This document shows, in pieces, positions 9,125 through 18,186 of a stretch of DNA of 64,000 nucleotides (position 1 is its first letter; the number at the start of each line of letters is the position of its first letter). Position numbers and translations under genes: made by a program. Below the pieces are notes generated by a model, which saw only the letters and a list, made by a program, of their open reading frames with translations, was not told the origin of the DNA and made no database searches. This DNA comes from Nitrospira sp. GTDB lineage: Bacteria > Nitrospirota > Thermodesulfovibrionia > Thermodesulfovibrionales > Dissulfurispiraceae. The stretch lies in assembly GCA_002634385.1 (NCBI GenBank), contig NSJL01000008.1:62001-126000 (forward strand), given 5' to 3'.

Positions 9125-10903
9125 TTACTCCCTGTTTACCGCCTTGAATTTACATACATCGAAACAGCTCCCGCATTTGATGCACAACTCGTCATTTATC
9201 GCGTGCGGCTTTTTCTTTTCGCCGGTAATGGCCGCTGCAGGACATGCCCTCATGCAGGCTCCGCAGCCCACACAGACGTCCTTGAGGATGCTGTAGGTGA
9301 GGAGATCCCTGCATGCTTTTGCCGGGCATTTCTTGTCCCTTATATGTGCCTCATATTCCTCTCTGAAATACTTGATGGTGCTGAGGACAGGGTTGGGGGC
9401 TGTCTGTCCGAGCCCGCACAGGGAGGCGGATTTGATATCGCTGCTCAGCTTCTCCAGGAGCTCGATATCCCCCTCTTTGCCGAGGCCCTTGGTGATCCTG
9501 TCCAGGATCTCGAGGAGCCGCTTGGTGCCGATTCTGCAGGGGACACATTTTCCGCAGGACTCATCCCGGGTAAAGTTGAGGAAGTACTTTGCCACATTCA
9601 CCATACAGTCGTCCTCATCGAGGACGATCATTCCTCCTGAGCCCACGATGGAGCCCACCTTTGCGAGAGACTCGTAGTCGACATTGATATCGAGCATATC
9701 GGCGGTAATGCATCCTCCGGAAGGTCCTCCTGTCTGCACCGCCTTCAGCTTCTTATTGTTCTCGATGCCCCCTCCGATATCGTAAATGATTTCATTGAGG
9801 GTGATTCCCATAGGCACTTCGATCAGGCCGGTGTTCTTTACCTTGCCGGTAAGAGCGAACACTTTGGTCCCCTTGGATTTTTCCGTACCGTAGGAGGAAA
9901 ACCACTCCGGTCCCCTTTTGATGATGTAGGGAATATTGGCAAGGGTTTCCACGTTGTTGATCACTGTCGGCTTCCCCCATAAGCCGCTGTGCACGGGGAA
10001 GGGGGGCTTGGCGCGGGGCATGCCCCTCTGTCCTTCGATAGAGGCGATCAGCGCTGTCTCCTCGCCGCAGACAAAGGCGCCTGCGCCCAGCTTTATCTTG
10101 ATATCAAAGGTGAAACCCGTATCGAAAAGGTTCTCCCCGAGGAAGCCTCGCTCGCGGGCGGCCTTGATCGCCATGGTAAGCCTCTCCACCGCCAGGGGGT
10201 ATTCCGCCCTGATGTACACGTACCCCTTGGAGGCACCGATGGCATAGGCGCCGACCACCATCCCTTCAATAACGGCGTGGGGATTTCCTTCAATGACCGC
10301 CCTGTCCATAAAGGCACCGGGATCACCCTCGTCCGCATTGCAGATGATATATTTCTGATCCCCCGGTGCTTTCCGGCACGCCTCCCATTTCACCCCGGTG
10401 GGGAACCCTGCTCCTCCACGGCCACGCAATCCTGAGTTCTTCATGACCTCAATGACTTCTTCGGGGGTCATCGAGGTGAAAACTTTCCTGATTGCCTTAT
10501 AGCCTTCAGCTTCGATGTAGGAATCGATATCTTCAGGGTCGATATTGCCGCAATCGGAAAGGACAACTTTCACTTGTTTTTCATGGAATTTATGGTACTC
10601 ATCGGTCACCTGCCATTCGGCAACCGGGCTGCCTTCCGTAATATGTTCATCGATAATGCGCTGGACCATATCGGGCTTGATATACTGATAGGTTGTCCGG
10701 GCGCCGTCCACAATAACGTCCACCAGGACGTCTTTTGCACAGAGTCCGCGGCATCCCACCTTATGCATGGAACATTCCTTCTTGAACTCAGCGGGGATAT
10801 TCTTTTCCTTCATCAATGCTTCGAAGATAGCAAGCACTTCTGCACCACCGGCAGCCATGCCCCCCGTCCCCATACATACCTGAACAGTAACGTTCTTATT
10901 CAT
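9125..10903 (-). CDS. NuoF-like NADH-binding flavoprotein subunit of formate dehydrogenase
   Basis: 592 residues. An N-terminal thioredoxin-like [2Fe-2S] domain (about 1-110) leads into the NuoF core, with the NADH site GLRGRGGAGFPTGVKW, the FMN-site stretch CNADEGDPGAFMDRA and the 4Fe-4S motif ESCGKCVPCRIGTKR. The C-terminus carries two ferredoxin-type clusters (CVGCGACMRACPAAA, CIKCGSCFDVC). This three-part architecture is found in soluble NAD(P)-linked or electron-bifurcating formate dehydrogenases and hydrogenases (FdhB/HydB). It would transfer electrons between FdhA and NAD(P). The ATG at 10903 is preferred over an upstream GTG (10915) because GAGG lies 6 bases before it; it overlaps the NuoE-like gene by 8 bp. 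Confidence 0.92.
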   Translation of the reverse strand: MNKNVTVQVCMGTGGMAAGGAEVLAIFEALMKEKNIPAEFKKECSMHKVGCRGLCAKDVLVDVIVDGARTTYQYIKPDMVQRIIDEHITEGSPVAEWQVTDEYHKFHEKQVKVVLSDCGNIDPEDIDSYIEAEGYKAIRKVFTSMTPEEVIEVMKNSGLRGRGGAGFPTGVKWEACRKAPGDQKYIICNADEGDPGAFMDRAVIEGNPHAVIEGMVVGAYAIGASKGYVYIRAEYPLAVERLTMAIKAARERGFLGENLFDTGFTFDIKIKLGAGAFVCGEETALIASIEGQRGMPRAKPPFPVHSGLWGKPTVINNVETLANIPYIIKRGPEWFSSYGTEKSKGTKVFALTGKVKNTGLIEVPMGITLNEIIYDIGGGIENNKKLKAVQTGGPSGGCITADMLDINVDYESLAKVGSIVGSGGMIVLDEDDCMVNVAKYFLNFTRDESCGKCVPCRIGTKRLLEILDRITKGLGKEGDIELLEKLSSDIKSASLCGLGQTAPNPVLSTIKYFREEYEAHIRDKKCPAKACRDLLTYSILKDVCVGCGACMRACPAAAITGEKKKPHAINDELCIKCGSCFDVCKFKAVNRE

Positions 10904-11363
10904 CACTTGCCTCACTGAGCGCCTTGATTTCCTTCGCTACTTTATCGGAAGTCATCTTCCCGTAAACCTTTTTGTTGATGATTACCACCGGGGCGATGCT
11001 GCACGCACCCACACAGGCCACCTGCTCAAGGGTGAATTTCTTGTCCTCTGTGGTCGTCTGCCCCTCGCCGAGGTTCAACTCCCTCTTTACGTTATTGATG
11101 ATGCGCTCGGACCCCTTCACATGGCAGGCGGTGCCGCAGCACGCGGTAATAATGTTCCTGCCCCGCGGCTTCAAGTAGAATTGGGCGTAAAACGTTGCGA
11201 CGCCAAAGAATTTGCTTGCCGGAATGTCCAGTTCCTCCGAGAACCGGTACACCGCCTCTTCGGGAATATACCCGAAGGTCTCCTGGGTCTGTTGCAGAAG
11301 GGAAATAACATTCCCCTCATGTTCTCTGAAATACTCAATCAGTTCTTGCAGTTTTTCTTCCAT
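10896..11363 (-). CDS. NuoE-like [2Fe-2S] subunit of formate dehydrogenase
   Basis: 155 residues, the usual size of the NuoE/HydC family. An N-terminal helical part (residues 1-75, QETFGYIPEEAVYRFSEEL) is followed by a thioredoxin-like [2Fe-2S] fold. The four cysteine ligands are visible in a C-x4-C pair (CCGTACHVKG) and a C-x3-C pair (CVGACSIAPV). It is the first gene of the transcription unit nuoE-like, nuoF-like, fdhA, probably continuing to fhs. GGAAGG lies about 10 bases before the ATG. The 248-bp region to the divergent glnD gene must hold the promoters of both. Confidence 0.93.
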   Translation of the reverse strand: MEEKLQELIEYFREHEGNVISLLQQTQETFGYIPEEAVYRFSEELDIPASKFFGVATFYAQFYLKPRGRNIITACCGTACHVKGSERIINNVKRELNLGEGQTTTEDKKFTLEQVACVGACSIAPVVIINKKVYGKMTSDKVAKEIKALSEASDE

Positions 11364-11611
11364 GGTTTATCATCCTTCCAACAAATTTCTTATATTAGCA
11401 TGCGAATCCTTTATATTACCATAGAAAAAAAATGTTGATCAAACCGGCCCTGCCCTGAATTTCCAGAGGGATGCAATGCTCTTTAGCATTTAAAATCAAG
11501 GGCATCAGGCAGATAATCTTTCGTAGTGCAAGAGAGTGTTCCCCGATATCTCTTTTTCATAACCCCTCCCTGTATGGTAAAATTTTGACGTGGCTTTCGT
11601 GCGAGGTTTCA

Positions 11612-14113
11612 ATGAGACAGAATATCGGTGAGCTCCTGTGCGCAAAAACGGAGGAGCTTATCGGATCCGGTTGTGACGGCATCGCGATCACCCGTCAGCT
11701 TACCAGAATCGTCGACGGTATTTTAGAAGAAGACTTTGCCTCCGCCTTTCCCCTTCCTCCCGGAGAAGAGGGCTCTCGCCAAAAAGGGCTGGTCCTGGTG
11801 GCGGTGGGAGGGTATGGAAGAGGGGAAATCGCTCCTTATTCCGATATTGATATCATGCTCCTCGGCAGGGTAAGAAGCGAAGCGATCACCGGGTCTGCCC
11901 AGTCCGTCCTCTACCGTTTCTGGGACAGAGGATTGAATATAAGTCATTGTTTCAGAACATTAAAGGAAAGTATCGACGATGCAATGGCCGACCTGCAGAC
12001 GCGGACATCCCTCATCGAATCCCGCTACCTTGCCGGAGACAGGGAGGTGTTTGATGCATTCAAGCGGGACATGTATCCCGGGATTCTTTATAAGAGGAAA
12101 CGGGAGTTTGTGGGAGCCCTGCTGCGGGAGATCGATAAGAGACATAAGATGTACGGCGATTCGGTCTATCTGCTGGAGCCCAATATAAAAGAGGGGAGGG
12201 GGGGATTGCGTGATATTCACTCCCTGTCCTGGCTCGCCCGTGTAGTACTGCATAGCAATGGCGAGGGGGATCAGGAAAGGCTCCTTACCCCTCCCGAATA
12301 CCGGCGCTTTACCAAGGCCTTCGACTTCCTCCTGCGCGCTCGTTTATGCCTGCATACGGTTTCGAGGAGGAGAAACGACACCCTCTCCTTCGAGTTCCAG
12401 AAACCGGTTGCGGAAAGGGCGGGCTTCAGGAATACGAAGAGGTTCCTCGCCGAGGAGATCATGATGCGGCTCTTCTATCGTAACGCACGCTTTATCATGG
12501 ACGCCCTTGAAAAGGTGATGAAAATGAGCGGATGGCACTACGTGGGCACAAGAATTCCCTCCCCCTTCTCCCTTAAGAGAATCAGTCCGGATTTCTCCCT
12601 CGCAAACAATGAGATCATCGCGATGGACAAAGGGCTCTTCAGAAATCCCGACAGTATTTTCGAGGCATTCTCCCTTTTCGCCCACACCGGGAAGAAGTTC
12701 AGCGAACAGGTGAGGGAGAAGATCAGGAGCAGGTTTCTTTTCATCAACAAGAAGACGCGCTCCTCACGGAAATCGGTGGCATATTTTTTTGAAATCCTCC
12801 GGAGCGACAGGGTGTATGATACCCTCAGGGAGATGCAGGATACCGGTATCCTGGACAGGTTTCTTCCCGAATTCGGCAGGGTACGTCACCTCGTTATTTC
12901 CGAACCCTACCACCGGTATACCGTGGATGAGCACACCCTGATTGCCCTGCGCAGTCTCGAGTTGCTGAAGCAGACGCGGGAAGCGAAACTCCGCTATCTC
13001 TCCGATATCATGAAAGGAGTGAGGAAGGAAATTCTTTTTCTTGCCGTTCTCCTGCATGACATCGGAAAGGGGGTCTCCCGGAAACACGAAGAGGCGGGGT
13101 ATATGATGCTCAAAGGCATTTTGGAGCGGTTCGGGGTGGAGAGCAGCGACAGGAACAGGATCGAGTTCCTGGTGAAAAATCATATCTACCTCTCGAAACT
13201 GGTGATGACCCGGGATGCGGACGACCCGGAGACAATCGCACAACTGGCCGAAAGGGTGGAAAACGAGGAGAACCTCAATGCACTGTACCTTATGACCTAT
13301 GCGGACATGTCCGCGGTCAATCCCCATTTCTGGACGGAATGGAAGGCGTATCTCTTCCATGATGTCTATCTCAAGACGAAGGAGCACCTGCGGGGAAGCA
13401 GGGGACGTTACTTCCGTTCCATCGACAGGAGGCTGAAAGAGTTTGTCGGGAATATGCCGGACAGGTATCTTATTTCCTCCACCGACGAGACCATCCATGC
13501 CGATTACCTTCTCGCGGAGCGGGCAAGAGCGGAGCAGGTGGCCCTCTCCCTGCAGGAGCATCCCGACAGTATCGCGGAAATTACCATCGCCACCGCGAAC
13601 ATGCCGGGCCTGTTTTCGAGGATTGTCGGCGTAGTGAGCCGGAGCGGCCTCAATATTCTCCGGGCACGACTGTATACGGGGCAGACAGGGATGGTGGTCG
13701 ACAAGATCGTTGTTTCGAACTGGAGGGAGGTGTGGTGGCAAGGCATGGAAGAACAGGTGAAAGAGGACCTGAAAGAGGCGATCCTTACCATGGCGGAAAC
13801 CCCGCCTTTTCAGGGGAGGAGACCCCGCCCCGCCCCAGACAGGCGCTTCGAGTCTTTCATCGAAATCGATAACGAGACATCCCGCGATACCACCATTATC
13901 GAGCTCCTCTTACCAGACAGGCTCGGTTTGTTATATGATATAGCGACATGCTTCTACGGGCATAGCGTGGATATTATTTCGGCAATCATCAATACGGAGG
14001 ACGGAGTGGCACAGGACGTCTTCTATGTACAGCACAGGGGAAAAAAACTTGAAACAGGGGTAGGTCTGGATATCCTGGTTTCATTGGAAAAAACGGAGAT
14101 CAGCAGCGAGTGA
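11612..14113 (+). CDS. glnD: Bifunctional PII uridylyltransferase / uridylyl-removing enzyme
   Basis: 833 residues. It uridylylates PII nitrogen regulators when glutamine is low and removes UMP when it is high. The nucleotidyltransferase motif GGYGRGE (66-72) with SDID (77-80) is intact. An HD hydrolase site LLHDIGKG lies near 479-486, and two ACT domains for glutamine sensing fill the last ~180 residues. The ATG at 11612 is chosen because GAGG lies 5 bases upstream and the protein then starts as in homologues; the open frame upstream to 11471 lacks similarity to the family. It is divergent from the formate dehydrogenase operon. No PII or glnA gene is in the window. Confidence 0.95.
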   Translation: MRQNIGELLCAKTEELIGSGCDGIAITRQLTRIVDGILEEDFASAFPLPPGEEGSRQKGLVLVAVGGYGRGEIAPYSDIDIMLLGRVRSEAITGSAQSVLYRFWDRGLNISHCFRTLKESIDDAMADLQTRTSLIESRYLAGDREVFDAFKRDMYPGILYKRKREFVGALLREIDKRHKMYGDSVYLLEPNIKEGRGGLRDIHSLSWLARVVLHSNGEGDQERLLTPPEYRRFTKAFDFLLRARLCLHTVSRRRNDTLSFEFQKPVAERAGFRNTKRFLAEEIMMRLFYRNARFIMDALEKVMKMSGWHYVGTRIPSPFSLKRISPDFSLANNEIIAMDKGLFRNPDSIFEAFSLFAHTGKKFSEQVREKIRSRFLFINKKTRSSRKSVAYFFEILRSDRVYDTLREMQDTGILDRFLPEFGRVRHLVISEPYHRYTVDEHTLIALRSLELLKQTREAKLRYLSDIMKGVRKEILFLAVLLHDIGKGVSRKHEEAGYMMLKGILERFGVESSDRNRIEFLVKNHIYLSKLVMTRDADDPETIAQLAERVENEENLNALYLMTYADMSAVNPHFWTEWKAYLFHDVYLKTKEHLRGSRGRYFRSIDRRLKEFVGNMPDRYLISSTDETIHADYLLAERARAEQVALSLQEHPDSIAEITIATANMPGLFSRIVGVVSRSGLNILRARLYTGQTGMVVDKIVVSNWREVWWQGMEEQVKEDLKEAILTMAETPPFQGRRPRPAPDRRFESFIEIDNETSRDTTIIELLLPDRLGLLYDIATCFYGHSVDIISAIINTEDGVAQDVFYVQHRGKKLETGVGLDILVSLEKTEISSE

Positions 14114-14156
14114 GCTGTACTACCATGCACTTCCTGCCTTTTTTGCAAACTACTCC

Positions 14157-17100
14157 ATGAAGAAAAGAGTTGTCTATACCGTCATCGCCGTTTTCGTGCT
14201 CGGAATTCTCCTCTACGCATCGCGGGGCCCGAATATCTCCAATTCCCTCAAAAAAATGATCCTTCCGGAACTGGAACTGGCCACCGGAAAAAGGTTTATC
14301 GCACAGAAGATCTATATCAACCTGTTCCCCCTGTTCATCGAGATGAAAGGAGTGAAAGCCTTCGGGGAAGATGGGGATAAGTTCCTTGAGGTACAGCGGG
14401 TAAAGGGGTATATAGGGCTTGCGGGTCTGCTCAGGAAGGAAATTACGATCAGGAGACTCCTTATCAAGGAGACGGAAATCGCCGCGGAAAGAGCCAGACT
14501 GGAGGAAATCATACGGAATGTGCAAAAACGCCTTGCAGAGGAATCGAAGGTGCCCTTCAAAGTGGCGGTGAAATCCGTGGAGGTGGACAACGCCGGCCTT
14601 CTGCTCCGGGAGGGGGATTCCGTCCTTGACGTGCGGGGGCTGAATGCAGAGATCGTCGCTTCGGAATCCCCCCGGTTCAGGGTCTCCCTGAAGAGGTTCG
14701 AGGTGAACAGGAGAGGGCTGACAGGGCTGAACGGAAGACTGGAGAGCCTGTTCTTTATCAGGAACGGAAAGCTCGAACTGAAAAAACTGAAGCTTCACTC
14801 GCACCGCTCGGAAATAACCGTGGAAGGCGAGGGAGACCCAGGGAAACAAAGCGGTCTGTTCAGGACGGAGGCCGCCCTTTTTGTTGAGTCCGCAAAAAGG
14901 ATTTTCGGGTTGAAGAACAGCGGCGAGGGAGAAGTCTCCGCAAAGGGCATTATCAAACTCGACGGTTTGAAAGAAGGAATTGGCAAAGTATTCATCAGCC
15001 TGCACCTGAAGGGAGATCTCTACCTCGAGACCCTGATGGAGCTGCTCAAGGTGAAAGAGCCCCTGCGAGGATTTCTCAGGGTGCAGGGGACGCTACGCGG
15101 GTACCTGAATGATCTTGACGGTTCCGGAGATGCCGAACTGGAAAAAGGCGCCCTCTTCGGGGTAGAGGTGGACAGACTCCGCTGTAAAGTCCTTTACAAA
15201 GACGGAGCCATGCGTTTTACGGAAGGGAATGCCCGGCTCTATAACGGTTCTGCTTCGGCCGAGGCAATGATCCGCCTTCCCGTCGTCAATCACTATACGG
15301 TGGACATCAAAGTGAAGGACGTGGACAGCAAAGGTATATTCAAATTGATCAAATGGGACCCCAAAATCCCTGAAGGAAAGGTACGGGGAGAGCTGTACAC
15401 CTCCGGAAACGCTTTCAATCCTTCCGGACGTTTTTCTTACCGAAGCAGTGGAAAGACGGGAGATATTCTCGACAGGGTAAAGACCGTCGAGGGGGATTTT
15501 TCGATGGAGAGGCATCGTATCCATTTCGGGAGGCTGGAAATCGCCTCCGCCGTATCCCGTATCGCTGCAGAAGGGAAGGTCGATCTGGAGCAAAGCATTC
15601 TGTCTTTTACCGGGAAGGGAAGGACGGAGGAAGTACAGGATCTTTCCTCACCTTACTTTACCTCACTATCGGGACCCGGCGACATAGCGTGCGCAGTAAC
15701 GGGCACCCTGGATGACCCGGAGCTGGAGCTGAGATTCCTCTCACGCAAGGCCTCCCTCTCCACTGCCGGACTCGGTATCCCTCAGGTGCTGAAGGACAGA
15801 ACTTTCCCCTTCGATTCCGTGGAGTCCCTTCTCGTCTACCGGAAGAGCCTGCTTTCGGTCCGGAGTCTTTCCGCCCGCTCCGGAAAAGAGGAGATCGGAG
15901 CTGCCGGAAATGTTTTCTTCAGGAAGGCCCGGCAGTTGTTTGATATGAAATCAGCCGATCTCGACCTCGTCGTGTATGGAAAAGGGCTCGATATTAAAAA
16001 GCTCTCCGGTACCTTCCAGGACGGCCCTCCCTTCAGCGGTGAGCTCCATACCTCTTTCAGGCTTTACGGCCCCCCCGGAGATATCAGGGCCGCGGGGGAT
16101 TTCCAGGCCCGGAACGCTGCTTATAAAAGCGGCACTCCCGTCGATTCCGTGGAGGGCAAGATTTCGTATGGGAAAGGGCTCTTTTCTTTCTCCTCTGTCC
16201 GCGCACGGAGGGGTGAATCCTCTCTCACTGCTCGGGGAGAAATCTCTCTGGACAAGGGATTCACTCTCCATGCGGAGGGACGGAGGATTATCATTACGGA
16301 TTTGCTCCCCGCACCCCTGAGAGAAAAGATCTCCGCACAAAAACAAGGGGCACCTGCAGCAAGCTTCCTGGGCACCCTCTCTTTTGTGAATCTGGAGGTG
16401 AGGGGAGAAGGGAGCTTTGACCGGCCCACCCTTTCTGCGAAAGGTGACGTGTATGGAGGGATATACCGGGGGCATTCGTTGGGAAGGGGAACCGTTGAAG
16501 CGGTGCTGCAGGGAAAGGAGCTGACCGCTTCCGCCTCCTTTCTGGACAAAAAGCTTGAGATGAAAGGGAATGCGGTCCTTGAGGGAAAAGTCCCCTGGTC
16601 TGTACGTATCGATCTTCAACCGGCCCGGTACGACTTTCTTCTCGCACATTTCCTGAAAGAGGTCCCCGATGATCTGCTCTTCAATATGAAGGGTACCGTT
16701 GTCGCCCAGGGGGATAGAGATCATGTCAATGCTCTCATGACAATACACAAGGCCCATCTCCATGTGTACGGGACCGGGTTTACCAACAATTCCGACGTTA
16801 TTGCGCGGATAGAGGACCGGAAGGTTACCATCGAGAGGCTTTCCATGAGAAGCGATGCCGCAGAGTTCAGTCTGGGCGGAACCGCCACCCTGGGACAGGG
16901 ATACGATCTCTTCCTCGAGGGCGCGTCTTCCCTTGCTCCCCTGAAGGCTTTCTCACGGAATATAGACGTCATCAAAGGGAATGCCTCCTTCATCTTTTCC
17001 ATTACCGGGGACTGGGATACACCGAAAATAAACGGCGATATGGATATTACGAACGGTGCCCTTGGCCTGAAAGGCATTCTCTATCGTCTCTCTTCCATCT

Positions 17101-18173
17101 CCGCATACATCTACGTCGATGAAGACAGAATCGTGCTGGAGCGGGCTTCGGGAAAACTTTCCGGCGGCGACGTATTCGCCTCGGGCACTGCCTATCTGCA
17201 GCGTTTTTCGATAAAGAGGTTTTTCCTTCAGGCGCAGCTCAAAGGAATTACCGCTTCGCTGAGGAAGGACTTCTGGGTGAGCTTCGACGGGGATCTCCAC
17301 TACCGCGGCACCCCGGAATCTCCGACACTGCTCGGCGATGTCACCCTTAAAAAAGCCCGTTATTCCGAAAGAACGGAGTGGAAAAGCTGGCTTCTGCGCC
17401 TGCGTCAACGGGAAAAAACCAGGGTGGAGCCTTCCCGATTGGATATGACGAGCCTGAATGTGAGGGTGACAGGATCCAATCTTGTGCTCGATAACAATGT
17501 CGCACGCACCACCATGAAGATGGATCTCCTCGTGAGGGGTACCCTCGGCCAGCCGGCGCTCCTGGGAAAAGTGGAAGCAAAGGAGGGCATCGTCTTCTTC
17601 AGGAACAACGAATTCAAGATCCTCAGGGCCACGGTGGATTTTTCCAACCCCAATCAGATCCATCCCTACTTCGATATTGTGGCGGAAACGAGAGCAAGGA
17701 GTTATAATATCCGCCTCGCACTGGATGGATACGTGGAGCAATTCAATCTCTCCCTCTCTTCGGATCCGCCTCTCAACGAGACCGATATCTTCAGCCTGCT
17801 TACCGTAGGTCAGATAGGGAAGAATCTCAAAGGACTGGAGGGGGGTATCGGAGCGGGCGAGGCAACCTCTTTCCTTACCGGAAAGCTGCAGGATGTGCTG
17901 GAAGAGAGGTTGAAAACCGTTACCGGTTTCGACCGGGTTCAGATTGATCCCTACATATCCAAGTCAACGGGAACGGTAAGTCCCCGGGTTACCCTGGCGA
18001 AAAGGCTGTTGGGGGATAAACTGTATGTTACCTACAGCACGGCAGTGGGATCCGGGGAAGAGCAGGTCTGGAAGCTGGAATACTCTGTCGCTAAAAATAC
18101 CTCTCTTGTGGGCGTCAGGGACGAAAAGGGCGGTCTCGGTGGAGATATCAAGTTCAGGTTCGAGTTTAAATAA
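14157..18173 (+). CDS. tamB: TamB-like translocation/assembly module protein (DUF490)
   Basis: 1338 residues. An N-terminal signal anchor (residues 5-22) is followed by a very long beta-rich region of repeated AsmA/TamB type that would form a periplasm-spanning hydrophobic groove. The C-terminal DUF490 signature is clear: ETDIFSLLTVGQIGKN, then a VTGFDRVQIDPYIS stretch and a KLEYSVAKNTSLVGVRDEKG stretch near the end. The family bridges inner and outer membranes and works with an Omp85 partner in outer-membrane protein insertion or phospholipid transport. That partner is the next gene, whose start is 13 bases after this stop. The start ATG (MKKRVVYTV) has no strong SD but fits the signal anchor. 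Confidence 0.9.
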   Translation: MKKRVVYTVIAVFVLGILLYASRGPNISNSLKKMILPELELATGKRFIAQKIYINLFPLFIEMKGVKAFGEDGDKFLEVQRVKGYIGLAGLLRKEITIRRLLIKETEIAAERARLEEIIRNVQKRLAEESKVPFKVAVKSVEVDNAGLLLREGDSVLDVRGLNAEIVASESPRFRVSLKRFEVNRRGLTGLNGRLESLFFIRNGKLELKKLKLHSHRSEITVEGEGDPGKQSGLFRTEAALFVESAKRIFGLKNSGEGEVSAKGIIKLDGLKEGIGKVFISLHLKGDLYLETLMELLKVKEPLRGFLRVQGTLRGYLNDLDGSGDAELEKGALFGVEVDRLRCKVLYKDGAMRFTEGNARLYNGSASAEAMIRLPVVNHYTVDIKVKDVDSKGIFKLIKWDPKIPEGKVRGELYTSGNAFNPSGRFSYRSSGKTGDILDRVKTVEGDFSMERHRIHFGRLEIASAVSRIAAEGKVDLEQSILSFTGKGRTEEVQDLSSPYFTSLSGPGDIACAVTGTLDDPELELRFLSRKASLSTAGLGIPQVLKDRTFPFDSVESLLVYRKSLLSVRSLSARSGKEEIGAAGNVFFRKARQLFDMKSADLDLVVYGKGLDIKKLSGTFQDGPPFSGELHTSFRLYGPPGDIRAAGDFQARNAAYKSGTPVDSVEGKISYGKGLFSFSSVRARRGESSLTARGEISLDKGFTLHAEGRRIIITDLLPAPLREKISAQKQGAPAASFLGTLSFVNLEVRGEGSFDRPTLSAKGDVYGGIYRGHSLGRGTVEAVLQGKELTASASFLDKKLEMKGNAVLEGKVPWSVRIDLQPARYDFLLAHFLKEVPDDLLFNMKGTVVAQGDRDHVNALMTIHKAHLHVYGTGFTNNSDVIARIEDRKVTIERLSMRSDAAEFSLGGTATLGQGYDLFLEGASSLAPLKAFSRNIDVIKGNASFIFSITGDWDTPKINGDMDITNGALGLKGILYRLSSISAYIYVDEDRIVLERASGKLSGGDVFASGTAYLQRFSIKRFFLQAQLKGITASLRKDFWVSFDGDLHYRGTPESPTLLGDVTLKKARYSERTEWKSWLLRLRQREKTRVEPSRLDMTSLNVRVTGSNLVLDNNVARTTMKMDLLVRGTLGQPALLGKVEAKEGIVFFRNNEFKILRATVDFSNPNQIHPYFDIVAETRARSYNIRLALDGYVEQFNLSLSSDPPLNETDIFSLLTVGQIGKNLKGLEGGIGAGEATSFLTGKLQDVLEERLKTVTGFDRVQIDPYISKSTGTVSPRVTLAKRLLGDKLYVTYSTAVGSGEEQVWKLEYSVAKNTSLVGVRDEKGGLGGDIKFRFEFK

Positions 18174-18186
18174 GCAGGAATACGTT

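Noticed and set aside
12764-13741. 325-codon minus-strand frame inside glnD
   Set aside because: Antisense shadow of the HD and ACT region of glnD.
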